From Paraburkholderia solisilvae (GTDB taxonomy: Bacteria; Pseudomonadota; Gammaproteobacteria; Burkholderiales; Burkholderiaceae): a stretch of DNA of 64,000 bases. The stretch spans positions 1 through 64,000 of the forward strand of contig NZ_CADIKF010000027.1 in assembly GCF_902859875.1 (NCBI RefSeq), given 5' to 3'. The notes beneath the pieces are model-generated. The model was not told the origin of the DNA, searched no databases, and was given only the letters and a program-made list of their open reading frames with translations. Position numbers and translations under genes: made by a program. Below are positions 55,111-64,000 of the stretch, in pieces; the first letter of the stretch is position 1; every line of letters starts with the position of its first letter.

Positions 55111-56714
55111 GCGCTGAAACGAGCGCCGAAATGGGCGACGCGCCGCACGGTTCGATCCCGACCGCGGCGTCAGGCGTCGCGGCGGATGCGTCGGCGCGAG
55201 GCGCGCGGGCCGCGGCGCCCGTCGTCGAAGCGCTCGGCGTCGGCAAGCGCTTCGGTTCGACCTTCGCGCTGCGCGAGGTGACAATGCGCGTGATGCCCGG
55301 CGAATCGCACGCGCTCGTTGGGCGCAACGGGGCGGGCAAGTCGACGCTGGTGTCGATTCTCACCGGTCTGCGCAAGCCCGACACCGGCGAGGTTCGCTTC
55401 GCCGGCATGCCGGCGCCGCCGATTGCCGACCGAGATGCGTGGCGCGAGCGCGTTGCGTGCGTCTATCAGCATTCGACGATCATTCGCGACCTCACCGTCG
55501 CGGAAAATCTGTTTATCAACCGCCAACCCGAGCGGCGCGGCGTGATTGACTGGCGCGCGATGCGCCGCGACGCGCGCGCGTTGCTCGACCACTGGAAAAT
55601 CGGCGTGCGCGAAGATGCGCGCGCCGGCGATCTGACGGTCGAAGCGCGGCAACTGGTCGAGATCGCGCGGGCGCTGTCGTACGGCGCGCGCTTCATCATC
55701 CTCGACGAACCGACCGCGCAACTCGACGGCGAGGAAATCAAACGGCTCTTTACGCGCATCACCGAGTTGCAGCGTGAAGGCGTGACCTTCCTGTTTATCT
55801 CGCACCATCTGCAGGAGGTGTACGAGATCTGCCAGGCGGTGACGGTGTTGCGCGATGCGCGGCATATCGTCAGCGCGCCGGTTGCGGCATTGCCGCGCGA
55901 GCGGCTGATCGAGGCGATGACCGGCGAGCGCGGCGGCCTCGCGGTGGCCGATGCCGCGGCGCGTGCGCCGCTGCCGGCGGGCACGCCGGTCGCGCTGGAC
56001 GTGGTCGGCCTGACGGGCGCGGACTATACCGGCGTGTCGTTCCAGGTGAAGCGCGGCGAAGTGATCGGCCTGACCGGTGCGACCAGCAGCGGCCGCACGA
56101 GTGTCGCGGAAGCGATTGCCGGGCTGCGCAAGCCGCAGCGCGGCGAGATTCGCGTGGCGGGCGCACGGTTGCCGCCGGGCGACGTACCCGCGGCGCTCGC
56201 GCGCGGCATCGGCTGCGTGCCGAAGGATCGCCATCACGAAGGCCTTGTGCTCACGCAATCGATCGCGGAAAACGCGTCGATGACCATCGCGCGTACGCTC
56301 GGCCGTTTCGGCATCGCGCCGCCCGCGAAGAAAAACGCGTTCGGCCGCCGGATGATCGAAGCGCTCGGCATTGTCGCGCCCGGTCCCGATCATCCGGTCT
56401 CGGGTCTGTCGGGCGGCAACCAGCAGAAGGTGGTGATGGCGCGCGCGCTCGCGACCGACCCGCAGGTGCTGGTGCTGATCGATCCGACGGCCGGCGTCGA
56501 CGTGAAATCGAAGGAAGCGCTGCTGTCGGTCGTCGACCGCGTGCGCGACGAAGGCAAAGCAGTGCTCGTGGTGTCCGGCGAGCTCGACGATCTGCGCACT
56601 TGCGACCGTGTGCTCGTGATGTTCCGCGGCCAGATTGCGGCCGAATTCGACGCAGGTTGGCAAGACCACGACCTGATTGCATCCGTAGAAGGAGTCAGTC
56701 TCCATGAAGAATAG
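55107..56714 (+). CDS. sugar ABC transporter ATPase (probable L-fucose)
   Basis: 535 residues from ATG 55107, overlapping the binding-protein stop by four bases. Two NBDs: Walker A GRNGAGKST and FIILDEPTAQL in the first, with a degenerate signature LTVEARQ; degenerate Walker A GATSSGRTS in the second with intact LSGGNQQKV and VLVLIDPTAGVD (Asp in place of the usual Glu). RbsA class. Confidence 0.9.
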   Translation: MSAETSAEMGDAPHGSIPTAASGVAADASARGARAAAPVVEALGVGKRFGSTFALREVTMRVMPGESHALVGRNGAGKSTLVSILTGLRKPDTGEVRFAGMPAPPIADRDAWRERVACVYQHSTIIRDLTVAENLFINRQPERRGVIDWRAMRRDARALLDHWKIGVREDARAGDLTVEARQLVEIARALSYGARFIILDEPTAQLDGEEIKRLFTRITELQREGVTFLFISHHLQEVYEICQAVTVLRDARHIVSAPVAALPRERLIEAMTGERGGLAVADAAARAPLPAGTPVALDVVGLTGADYTGVSFQVKRGEVIGLTGATSSGRTSVAEAIAGLRKPQRGEIRVAGARLPPGDVPAALARGIGCVPKDRHHEGLVLTQSIAENASMTIARTLGRFGIAPPAKKNAFGRRMIEALGIVAPGPDHPVSGLSGGNQQKVVMARALATDPQVLVLIDPTAGVDVKSKEALLSVVDRVRDEGKAVLVVSGELDDLRTCDRVLVMFRGQIAAEFDAGWQDHDLIASVEGVSLHEE

Positions 56715-57735
56715 TGTGCAGAGCCCGGCGTTCGCGTCCGCGCACGGCGGTGCGACGCACGCCGGCAAACCGCGCATCGCGTTCGCGCGGCTGCGCGATC
56801 TGGCGTTGCTGCCCGCGCTTGCGCTGCTGATCGTGATCGGCGCGTTCGTGAGCCCGAGCTTTCTGACGAAGGCGAATCTGATCAGCGTACTCGGCGCGTC
56901 GGCGGCGCTCGCGCTCGTCGTGCTCGCCGAATCGCTGATCGTGCTGACCGGCAAGTTCGACCTGTCGCTCGAATCGACGGTCGGCATCGCGCCCGCGTTC
57001 GGCGCGATGCTCGTCATGCCGGCGGCGTCCGCGGGTTTCGGCGTGCAATGGCCGGCGGCGCTCGGCCTGCTGGCGATCGTCGCGGTCGGTGCGCTGGTCG
57101 GCTATATCAACGGCTTTCTGGTGGTGCGGCTCAAGCTGAACGCGTTTATCGTCACGCTCGCGATGCTGATCGTGCTGCGCGGGATGCTCGTCGGCGCGAC
57201 CAAGGGCGGCACGCTGTTCGATATGCCGCCTTCGTTCTTCGCCCTTGCGACCACCATCGTGCTCGGTCTGCCGCTGTCCGTGTGGCTCGCGGCCGCCGCC
57301 TTCGCGCTCGCCGCGTTCATGCTGCGCTATCACCGTCTCGGCCGCGCGCTGTACGCGATCGGCGGCAATCCGGAAGCGGCGCGCGCCGCCGGCATTCGTG
57401 TCGAGCGCGTCACGTGGGGTGTGTTCGTGCTCGGCAGCATGCTGGCGTCGATCGGCGGTCTGATCGTGACCGGCTACGTCGGTGCGATCAATGCGAACCA
57501 GGGCAACGGGATGATCTTCACGGTGTTCGCCGCGGCGGTGATCGGCGGCATTTCGCTCGACGGCGGCAAGGGCACCATGCTCGGCGCGCTCTCCGGCGTG
57601 CTGCTGCTCGGCGTCGTGCAGAACCTGCTGACGCTCGCGCAAGTCCCGTCGTTCTGGATTCAGGCGATCTACGGCGCGATCATTCTCGGCTCGCTGATGG
57701 TGGCGCGACTCGCGAGCGGCGAAGGACAGAACTGA
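56704..57735 (+). CDS. sugar ABC transporter permease (probable L-fucose)
   Basis: 343 residues; its start lies 11 bases before the ATPase gene's end. Hydrophobic RbsC/AraH type, ten or so spans; LIVLTGKFDLSLESTVG, INGFLVVRLKLNAFIVTLAM and AAVIGGISLDGGKGTMLGAL are family stretches. Confidence 0.9.
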   Translation: MKNSVQSPAFASAHGGATHAGKPRIAFARLRDLALLPALALLIVIGAFVSPSFLTKANLISVLGASAALALVVLAESLIVLTGKFDLSLESTVGIAPAFGAMLVMPAASAGFGVQWPAALGLLAIVAVGALVGYINGFLVVRLKLNAFIVTLAMLIVLRGMLVGATKGGTLFDMPPSFFALATTIVLGLPLSVWLAAAAFALAAFMLRYHRLGRALYAIGGNPEAARAAGIRVERVTWGVFVLGSMLASIGGLIVTGYVGAINANQGNGMIFTVFAAAVIGGISLDGGKGTMLGALSGVLLLGVVQNLLTLAQVPSFWIQAIYGAIILGSLMVARLASGEGQN

Positions 57736-57772
57736 AACAGACCAGAACGCCCATTCCCACAGAACCGCCTCC

Positions 57773-58081
57773 ATGACAGACCCACGCCTGATTCTGCTGA
57801 GCCCCGACGACAACTGCCTGATTGCGGCAGCGCGGCTCGAAGCCGGCACGCAGCTCGACATCGAGGGCGAGACGATCACGCTTGCGAAGACGATCGATCT
57901 CGGCCACAAGGTCGCGCGCCGCGCGCTCGTCAAAGACGAAAAGGTGCTGCGCTACGGCGCGGTGATCGGCCACGTGACCGGCGCCGTTGCACGCGGCGAG
58001 CACCTGCACACGCACAACCTCGAAAGCGATTACCTGCCGACCTACACGCACGACGCAGGGCACGCATTCGTCAACCATTGA
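57773..58081 (+). CDS. UxaA-family N-terminal (SAF) subunit of a sugar-acid dehydratase
   Basis: 102 residues, the SAF domain of altronate/galactarate dehydratases as a separate chain (LSPDDNCLIAAARLEAGTQL, THNLESDYLPTYTHDAGHAFVNH). Pairs with the 440-residue C-terminal gene 94 bases downstream. Probable role: L-fuconate to 2-keto-3-deoxy-L-fuconate. Confidence 0.85.
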   Translation: MTDPRLILLSPDDNCLIAAARLEAGTQLDIEGETITLAKTIDLGHKVARRALVKDEKVLRYGAVIGHVTGAVARGEHLHTHNLESDYLPTYTHDAGHAFVNH

Positions 58082-58175
58082 ACCGGCGCGGCCGGGCGGC
58101 ACACGACGCGACCCGCACGACAGTCGTACTACGAGCCCCGCAACGAACCGAACTACGAGCCGCACAACAACGATC

Positions 58176-59498
58176 ATGACCGACACCTCCGTCACACCCG
58201 CCGTCGCCCAGCCGCAGCTGCAAGGTTATTTGCGCAGCGACGGCCGCAAGGGCATCCGCAATGTGGTCGCGGTCGCGTATCTCGTCGAATGCGCGCACCA
58301 TGTTGCACGCGAAATCGTCACGCACTTTCGTGACCCGCTCGACGCGTTCGACGACCCCGCGGCGAGCGGCGCAGCGGGCGAGCGCGAACCGCCGGTGCAT
58401 CTGATCGGCTTCCCGGGCTGTTACCCGAACAGCTACGCGGAAAAGATGATGGAACGGCTCACCACGCACCCGAACATCGGCGCGGTGCTGTTCGTGTCGC
58501 TCGGCTGCGAAAGCATGAACAAGCACTATCTGGTCGACGCCGTGCGCGCGAGCGGCCGGCCCGTCGACGTGCTGACGATTCAGGAGAAGGGCGGCACGCG
58601 CAGCACGATCCAGCACGGCATCGACTGGGTCGAACAGGCGCGCGGCAAGCTCGCGACGCAACGCAAGGTGCCGATGGCGCTGAGCGAACTCGTGATCGGC
58701 ACGGTCTGCGGCGGCTCGGACGGCACCAGCGGCATTACCGCGAACCCGGCGGTCGGCCGCGCATTCGACGAGTTGATCGATGCGGGCGCGACCTGCATCT
58801 TCGAGGAAACCGGCGAACTGGTCGGCTGCGAGTTTCATATGAAAAGCCGCGCGGCGCGTGCGGAGCTGGGCGACGAAATCGTCGCGTGTGTCGCGAAGGC
58901 GGCGCGCTACTACTCGATTCTCGGGCACGGCAGCTTCGCGGTCGGCAATGCGGACGGCGGCCTGACGACGCAGGAGGAAAAGTCGCTCGGCGCGTATGCG
59001 AAAAGCGGCGCGTCGCCGATTGTCGGCATCGTGAAGCCGGGCGACGTGCCGCCGACCGGCGGCCTGTATCTGCTCGACGTGGTGCCCGACGGCGAGCCGC
59101 GTTTCGGCTTTCCGAACATCAGCGACAATGCGGAGATCGCGGAGCTGATCGCATGCGGCTCGCATCTGATTCTGTTTACCACCGGCCGCGGCTCGGTGGT
59201 CGGCTCGGCCATTTCGCCGGTGATCAAGGTCTGCGCGAATCCGGACACGTATCGCAATCTGTCGGGCGATATGGACGTCGACGCGGGGCGGATTCTCGAA
59301 GGCCGCGCGTCGCTGGACGAAGTGGGCCGCGAGGTGTTCGACGTCACGGTGCGCGTCGCGCAAGGCATTCCGTCGAAATCCGAAACGCTCGGGCACCAGG
59401 AGTTTATCCTTACGTACAAGACATTCGAGCCGGTCGGGCCTGCTTGTCTGCCGGGCAATGCGGTGTTGACGCGGCGGATGGTGGAGATCGCGCCGTAG
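58176..59498 (+). CDS. UxaA-family C-terminal subunit, probable L-fuconate dehydratase
   Basis: 440 residues from ATG 58176. C-terminal UxaA/GarD-type domain: YLRSDGRKGIRNVVAVAY, FVSLGCESMNK, VCGGSDGTSGITANPAVG, VGCEFHMKSRA. In this cluster it replaces the enolase-type fuconate dehydratase (FucD) of other organisms. From memory, Paraburkholderia phytofirmans carries the same gene order in an L-fucose cluster; I could not check that here. Confidence 0.85.
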   Translation: MTDTSVTPAVAQPQLQGYLRSDGRKGIRNVVAVAYLVECAHHVAREIVTHFRDPLDAFDDPAASGAAGEREPPVHLIGFPGCYPNSYAEKMMERLTTHPNIGAVLFVSLGCESMNKHYLVDAVRASGRPVDVLTIQEKGGTRSTIQHGIDWVEQARGKLATQRKVPMALSELVIGTVCGGSDGTSGITANPAVGRAFDELIDAGATCIFEETGELVGCEFHMKSRAARAELGDEIVACVAKAARYYSILGHGSFAVGNADGGLTTQEEKSLGAYAKSGASPIVGIVKPGDVPPTGGLYLLDVVPDGEPRFGFPNISDNAEIAELIACGSHLILFTTGRGSVVGSAISPVIKVCANPDTYRNLSGDMDVDAGRILEGRASLDEVGREVFDVTVRVAQGIPSKSETLGHQEFILTYKTFEPVGPACLPGNAVLTRRMVEIAP

Positions 59499-59583
59499 TG
59501 CGTTTCGCGAAGCCGCATCGGGCGGCGAGGTGATTCGTTCGGCGGTCGCACGACGCATAAGAAAACAGAAGGAGACATCGAGG

Positions 59584-60624
59584 ATGACATCCGCAATCGA
59601 TTCGAACATCGGGCAGCGCCGTTCGATCGGCCGCCGGCCGCTGCAGGTCGGCGGCCTCGGCCTCGGCACCGCGCCGCTCGGCGGGCTGTACCGCGATCTG
59701 ACCGACGAGGAAGCGCAGGACACCGTCGACGCCGCGTGGGACTGCGGCGTGCGCTTCTTCGACACCGCGCCGCACTATGGACACACGAAAGCCGAGCACC
59801 GGCTCGGCGACGCGCTGCGCCGCTACCCGCGCAACGAGTACGTGTTGTCGACCAAAGCCGGCCGCCGTTTCGTGCCGCGCACGCATCCATACGACGGCAG
59901 CGAAGGCTGGCAGAACCCGCTGCCGTTCGAAGCGATTTACGACTATACGCACGACAGCATCCTGCGTTCGTTCGAAGACAGCCAGCAGCGCCTCGGCATC
60001 ATCGAGATCGACATCCTGCTGATTCACGATATCGGCCGCATGACGCACGGCGACCAGAACCCGCACTACTGGAAGCAACTGACCGACGGCGGCGGCTTTC
60101 GCGCGCTCGACGAATTGCGCTCGGCGGGCGTCGTGAAGGCGGTCGGCCTCGGCGTCAACGAAGGGCACGCCATACTCGAAATGATGGTCGAGTTCGAGAT
60201 CGACTGCGCGCTGTTGGCGGGCCGCTATACGCTGCTTGAACAGCAGACGCTGAACGATCTGCTGCCGAACTGCGAGAAGCGCAACGTCAGCATCCTGCTC
60301 GGCGGCGCGTTCAATTCGGGCATTCTCGCGCAAGGCGTGTCCGGCGACCTGAAGTTCAACTATGCCGCGGCGCCGCCCGAGGTGATCGAGCGCGTGGCGC
60401 GGCTCGAAGACGTGTGCCGCGCGCATGGCGTGCCGCTTGCCGCGGCGGCGCTGCAGTTTCCGTACGCGCATCCCGCGGTCGCTACCGTGTTGACCGGCGC
60501 GCGCAGCGCCGACGAAATGCGCGCGAACGCCGAATCGTTCGAGCGGCCCATTCCGGTCGCGCTGTGGCAAGCGCTGCAGGACCAGGGCTTGATCGACCGG
60601 CGTGCCCCGCTGCCGGAGGCATGA
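59584..60624 (+). CDS. aldo/keto reductase, probable L-fucose dehydrogenase
   Basis: 346 residues from ATG 59584, AGGAGA upstream. AKR catalytic residues visible: Asp of FDTAPHYG with its Tyr, Lys in LSTKAGR, His in LLIHDIG. Oxidises L-fucose (or a similar 6-deoxy sugar) to L-fuconolactone with NAD(P)+. Confidence 0.87.
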   Translation: MTSAIDSNIGQRRSIGRRPLQVGGLGLGTAPLGGLYRDLTDEEAQDTVDAAWDCGVRFFDTAPHYGHTKAEHRLGDALRRYPRNEYVLSTKAGRRFVPRTHPYDGSEGWQNPLPFEAIYDYTHDSILRSFEDSQQRLGIIEIDILLIHDIGRMTHGDQNPHYWKQLTDGGGFRALDELRSAGVVKAVGLGVNEGHAILEMMVEFEIDCALLAGRYTLLEQQTLNDLLPNCEKRNVSILLGGAFNSGILAQGVSGDLKFNYAAAPPEVIERVARLEDVCRAHGVPLAAAALQFPYAHPAVATVLTGARSADEMRANAESFERPIPVALWQALQDQGLIDRRAPLPEA

Positions 60625-60625
60625 C

Positions 60626-61465
60626 GTGACGACGCCGCAGATCGACGCACATCAGCACTACTGGGACCCGGCGCGCGGCGATTACGGTTGGCTCACGCCG
60701 GCGCTCGCGCCGCTGTACCGCGTATTCGCGCCAGCGGACCTCGCGCCGCTGCGCGAACGCGCCGGCGTCGCACGCACGGTGGTCGTGCAGGCCGCGCCGA
60801 GCGTCGACGAAACGCGCTATCTGCTCGCGCTCGCGCGCAATGACGTGTCGATTGCGGGTGTGGTCGGCTGGGTGCCGCTGCTCGAACGCGATGCGCCCGC
60901 GCTGCTCGCGGAACTGGCGCGCGAGCCCAAATTCAAAGGCGTGCGGCCGATGCTGCAGGATCTGCCCGACGACAACTGGATCGCCAACCCGGCGCTGCAA
61001 CCGGCCATCGACGCGCTGATCGCGCACGACCTCGCCTTCGATGCGCTGATTTTCGCGCGCCACGTCGACGCGCTCGAGATCTTCGCGAAGCGTTTTCCAT
61101 CGCTGCGCATCGTGGTCGATCATGGCGCGAAGCCGCCGATCCGCGACGGCAGCGCGGGCTGGCACGCGTGGGCGGACGGCATCACGCGGCTTGCGCGGCT
61201 GCCGCATCTGCACTGCAAACTGTCGGGTCTCGCGACCGAGGCCGCCGCGGGCTGGACCGAAGCGACGCTGCGGCCGTACGTCGACCATCTGCTCGCGGCG
61301 TTCGGACCGGCGCGGCTGATGTGGGGCAGCGACTGGCCGGTGCTGAACCTGAACGGCGACTATCTGCTGTGGCATTCGATCGCGACGACGCTCGTCGCCG
61401 CGCTGTCCGACGCGCAGCGCGATGCGATATTCGGCGCCAACGCCACGGCTTTTTACCGCCTGTAA
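60626..61465 (+). CDS. amidohydrolase-family lactonase, probable L-fuconolactonase
   Basis: 279 residues from GTG 60626, one base after the reductase stop; GGAGG is seven bases upstream. TIM-barrel of the amidohydrolase-2 group: DAHQHYWDP metal motif, IVVDHGAKPP, MWGSDWPVLN. Opens L-fucono-1,5-lactone to L-fuconate. Confidence 0.88.
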   Translation: MTTPQIDAHQHYWDPARGDYGWLTPALAPLYRVFAPADLAPLRERAGVARTVVVQAAPSVDETRYLLALARNDVSIAGVVGWVPLLERDAPALLAELAREPKFKGVRPMLQDLPDDNWIANPALQPAIDALIAHDLAFDALIFARHVDALEIFAKRFPSLRIVVDHGAKPPIRDGSAGWHAWADGITRLARLPHLHCKLSGLATEAAAGWTEATLRPYVDHLLAAFGPARLMWGSDWPVLNLNGDYLLWHSIATTLVAALSDAQRDAIFGANATAFYRL

Positions 61466-61627
61466 GTGCGCATGCACCGCCGACGGATGCACAATCACAA
61501 CTGCCGCCGCGCGACCTGCGACCCGCGATGTGCGACCCCGCGCGCAACACCGGCACGCGCCGCGACCCGCGCGGCGCACGCGGTTCGGCGGTGATTCAAA
61601 CCAACATCAAACAGACTGGAGACGCAG

Positions 61628-62380
61628 ATGACACAGATGACGCAGCGACTGGCCGGCAAAACGGCCGTGATCACCGCTGCCGGGCAAGGCATCGGCCTTG
61701 CGACCGCCGAACTTTTCGCGCGTGAAGGCGCCCGCGTGATTGCGACCGACATCCGCCTCGATTCGCTCGCCGGCAAGCCGGTCGACGCGCGCCAGCTCGA
61801 CGTGCGCGATAGCGCCGCGATCGATGCGCTGGCGAAAGACGTGGGTCCGATCGACGTGTTGTTCAACTGCGCGGGCTTCGTGCACGCCGGCTCGATTCTC
61901 GAAGCCAGCGAAGCAGACTGGGATTTCGCCTTCGACCTGAATGCGAAGGCGATGTACCGGACCATTCGCGCGTTTCTGCCCGGCATGCTGGAAAAGGGCG
62001 GCGGCTCGATCATCAATATGTCGTCGGCGGCATCGAGCGTGAAGGGCGTGCCGAACCGTTTCGTCTATGGCGCATCGAAAGCGGCGGTGATCGGTCTCAC
62101 GAAAGCGGTGGCAGCGGACTTCGTCACGCGTGGTGTACGCTGTAACGCGATTTGCCCGGGCACGGTCGCGTCGCCGTCGCTCGAACAGCGGATCGCCGAG
62201 CAGGCTCAGGCGCAGGGCAAGCATGTCGCCGATGTGCAGGCCGCGTTTGTCGCGCGCCAGCCGATGGGCCGCATCGGCAAGCCGGAAGAGATCGCGGCGC
62301 TCGCGCTCTATCTGGCTTCGGACGAATCGGCGTTCACCACCGGCCACGCGCATGTGATCGACGGCGGTTGGTCGAACTGA
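61628..62380 (+). CDS. SDR, probable 2-keto-3-deoxy-L-fuconate dehydrogenase
   Basis: 250 residues. TAAGQGIGLATAELFAREGA cofactor motif, NCAG, catalytic Ser in NMSSAASSV and YGASK. Converts 2-keto-3-deoxy-L-fuconate to the 2,4-diketo acid with NAD+. Confidence 0.87.
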   Translation: MTQMTQRLAGKTAVITAAGQGIGLATAELFAREGARVIATDIRLDSLAGKPVDARQLDVRDSAAIDALAKDVGPIDVLFNCAGFVHAGSILEASEADWDFAFDLNAKAMYRTIRAFLPGMLEKGGGSIINMSSAASSVKGVPNRFVYGASKAAVIGLTKAVAADFVTRGVRCNAICPGTVASPSLEQRIAEQAQAQGKHVADVQAAFVARQPMGRIGKPEEIAALALYLASDESAFTTGHAHVIDGGWSN

Positions 62381-62436
62381 CCGGTTGCCTGTCTCATTCC
62401 TTCGAACGTCTGTTGAACTTACAGGAAACCGCAACA

Positions 62437-63285
62437 ATGAAACTGCTTCGTTACGGACCGAAAGGTCAGGAAAAGCCCGGCATGCTCGATGCGCAAGGCA
62501 AGATTCGCGATCTGTCGCAAGTGGTCGGCGACATCGACGGCAGCGTGCTCGACGACGCGAGTCTCGCGAAGCTGCGCGCGTTCGATCCGGCGTCGCTGCC
62601 GCTCGTCGACGGCAATCCGCGTATCGGCCCGTGTGTCGGCAAGATCGGCAAGTTCGTCTGTATCGGCCTGAATTACGCGGATCACGCGGCGGAATCGAAT
62701 CTGCCGGTGCCGCCGGAACCGGTGATCTTCAACAAGTGGACCAGCGCGATCTGCGGTCCTGACGACGACGTCGAAATTCCGCGCGGCTCGAAGAAGACCG
62801 ACTGGGAAGTCGAACTGGGCATCGTGATCGGCAAGGCCGCGAAGTACGTCGACGAAGCGAACGCGCTCGACTACGTGGCGGGCTATTGCGTGATCAACGA
62901 CGTGTCGGAGCGCGAGTGGCAACTCGAGCGCGCCGGACAATGGGACAAGGGCAAGGGTTTCGACACGTTCGGCCCGATCGGCCCGTGGATGGTCACGCGC
63001 GACGAAGTGCCCGATCCGCAGAACCTGAAGCTGTGGCTCGAAGTGGACGGTCATCGCTACCAGAACGGCAGCACGAAGACGATGATTTTCGGCGTGAAGA
63101 AGCTCGTGTCGTATCTGTCGCAGTGCATGAGCCTGCAACCGGGCGATGTGATCTCGACCGGCACGCCGCCGGGCGTCGGCATGGGCGTGAAGCCGTCGCC
63201 GGTGTATCTGAAGCCGGGGCAGACGATGCGTCTGTCTATCGAAGGGCTCGGCGAGCAGCAGCAGAAGACGTACGCGGCGGACTAA
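62437..63285 (+). CDS. FAH-family 2,4-diketo-3-deoxy-L-fuconate hydrolase (probable)
   Basis: 282 residues from ATG 62437, AGGAAA upstream. FAH fold with CIGLNYADHAAESNLP, metal ligands in KKTDWEVELGIVIG and NDVSEREWQ, and GDVISTGTPPGVGMG. Cleaves the diketo acid to pyruvate and L-lactate, the last step of the pathway. Confidence 0.88.
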   Translation: MKLLRYGPKGQEKPGMLDAQGKIRDLSQVVGDIDGSVLDDASLAKLRAFDPASLPLVDGNPRIGPCVGKIGKFVCIGLNYADHAAESNLPVPPEPVIFNKWTSAICGPDDDVEIPRGSKKTDWEVELGIVIGKAAKYVDEANALDYVAGYCVINDVSEREWQLERAGQWDKGKGFDTFGPIGPWMVTRDEVPDPQNLKLWLEVDGHRYQNGSTKTMIFGVKKLVSYLSQCMSLQPGDVISTGTPPGVGMGVKPSPVYLKPGQTMRLSIEGLGEQQQKTYAAD

Positions 63286-63304
63286 GCGATTGTCTGGTGC
63301 TGGA

Positions 63305-63361
63305 CCCACTACGGTAGTGGGGAGCCGGCGTCGTTCACGTGCCGAACGTGGCGGCGCCGGC
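63305..63361. other. stem-loops between convergent genes
   Basis: CCCACT-ACGGT-AGTGGG (63305-63321), followed by a nested stem GCCGGCG/CGCCGGC (63324-63361) with CGTTC/GAACG inside. No T tract, so perhaps a rho-dependent or stability element at the end of the fucose operon. Confidence 0.35.
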
Positions 63362-63422
63362 CGGTTACTGGCTCTGCAGAATTTTCTATAGTAACAACGC
63401 CACTCCCTCCAGATCCCGCCCG

Positions 63423-63869
63423 TCATTCCGCCTGCACTTCTTCCTTATGATTTTCGGTGCCGTCGCCGATCCGGTTGACGGTGCCCTGCGCGACGGCGAT
63501 CAGCCGCTCGCGATCGCCATCCGTCACGAACACGCTGCATTGACAGGTCGCCTGATGGCGGCCCGCGTACACGACCTCCGCACGCACCATCAGCACCCCG
63601 GTCACCGCGGGCCGCAGATAGTTGATCTTGTACTCGCCGATAATCACCCGCGGCCCCAGCGCCAGCGCGCCGGCAAACGTCAATGCATTGTCCGCGAGAT
63701 AGCTGATCACGCCGCCGTGGACGAATCCATGTTGCTGCCGCAGATCGTCGCGGATCGGCAGGCACAACGTCAGCTCGTTGGCGCCGACATACATCAGTTC
63801 GGTGCCCAGCAGCGTGCTGAACGGCTGCGCATGCAATGCGCCGCGCGCGCGATCCAGAAGATCGGTCAT
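63423..63869 (-). CDS. PaaI-family hotdog thioesterase
   Basis: 148 residues from ATG 63869, AAGGAA upstream. Hotdog fold with the active-site region QQHGFVHGGVISYLADNALTFAG. Hydrolyses acyl-CoA thioesters; the natural substrate is unknown. The region to the right edge holds no recognisable gene. Confidence 0.88.
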   Translation of the reverse strand: MTDLLDRARGALHAQPFSTLLGTELMYVGANELTLCLPIRDDLRQQHGFVHGGVISYLADNALTFAGALALGPRVIIGEYKINYLRPAVTGVLMVRAEVVYAGRHQATCQCSVFVTDGDRERLIAVAQGTVNRIGDGTENHKEEVQAE

Positions 63870-64000
63870 CGTCGGATTCCTTCGGGGCGAGGCCCGCAGT
63901 GACGTTCCACCCACTCTAGGAAGCGCCAACACGCCTAGTCAAGGTAATCCGGAAAAAATCACGATGTAATTATTGTGAAAAACGTCGGTAATCAGACGCG

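Noticed and set aside
55170..57017. A long open frame antisense to the fucose ATPase and permease genes
   Set aside because: A GC-frame shadow: Arg/His/Ala-rich text, no domain, no ribosome binding site, lying over genes with strong motifs.
58071..59765. A 564-codon open frame antisense to the dehydratase gene
   Set aside because: Same reason; the sense strand has clear UxaA-type motifs.

Overview
This 64 kb window is GC-rich chromosomal DNA of a Burkholderiaceae member, most likely Paraburkholderia or a close relative. Pointers are two small secreted DUF4148-type proteins, a short H-NS homologue with a C-terminal DNA-binding motif, many GntR/LysR/IclR/AraC-regulated catabolic cassettes, and non-phosphorylative L-arabinose and L-fucose gene clusters of the kind known from this group. 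The genus call is inference from gene content. I see no rRNA, tRNA, CRISPR array, insertion sequence or phage gene.

Layout. 1-2376: the 5' part of a CHASE3-GAF histidine kinase running off the left edge, minus strand. 2755-3387: two small secreted proteins. 3702-12353: L-arabinose-type module with a FadR-type GntR regulator, an IlvD/Edd-family sugar-acid dehydratase (minus strand), a divergent keto-deoxy-sugar-acid dehydratase, a Gfo/Idh sugar dehydrogenase and the AraFGH-type ABC importer, closed by an intrinsic terminator. Two operator-like palindromes lie in the divergent promoter region. 12503-16061: acyltransferase, short-chain dehydrogenase, GlxA-type regulator and a small FPASDP protein. 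16293-20924: LysR regulator, CoA-transferase, HMG-CoA-lyase-type enzyme and MFS transporter, a probable short-chain hydroxy-acid catabolic unit. 20992-27881: AraC/EamA pair, a cNMP-binding thioredoxin-reductase-like flavoprotein, a DedA-rhodanese fusion, small proteins and a DinB protein. 28285-28390: possible small RNA on the minus strand. 28576-32088: BvgS-like hybrid kinase. 32130-37842: GST, catalase-like protein with cytochrome b561, small envelope proteins, H-NS.

38397-44391: chaperone-usher fimbrial operon with two tandem major-pilin genes, an internal terminator, a structured leader before the usher gene and an AT-richer adhesin gene. 44585-48709: release factor RF3 and a Pat-like acyl-CoA-synthetase/GNAT protein. 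48895-51255: two convergent ECF sigma modules, one with an NrsF-type anti-sigma and one with a DoxX protein. 51472-52897: small proteins. 53014-63285: IclR regulator and a complete L-fucose import and oxidation operon (ABC transporter, split UxaA-type dehydratase, aldo/keto reductase, lactonase, SDR, FAH hydrolase) predicted to give pyruvate and lactate. 63423-63869: PaaI-type thioesterase.

How the genes work together: the two sugar modules share one logic (ABC import, oxidation to a sugar acid, dehydration, conversion to central metabolites), each under its own local regulator. The middle of the window is surface, signalling and stress functions. No single gene here looks like a wholly new system. 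The strongest unexplained signals are regulatory: the GntR operator pair, the possible orphan sRNA, and the hairpins inside the fimbrial operon.
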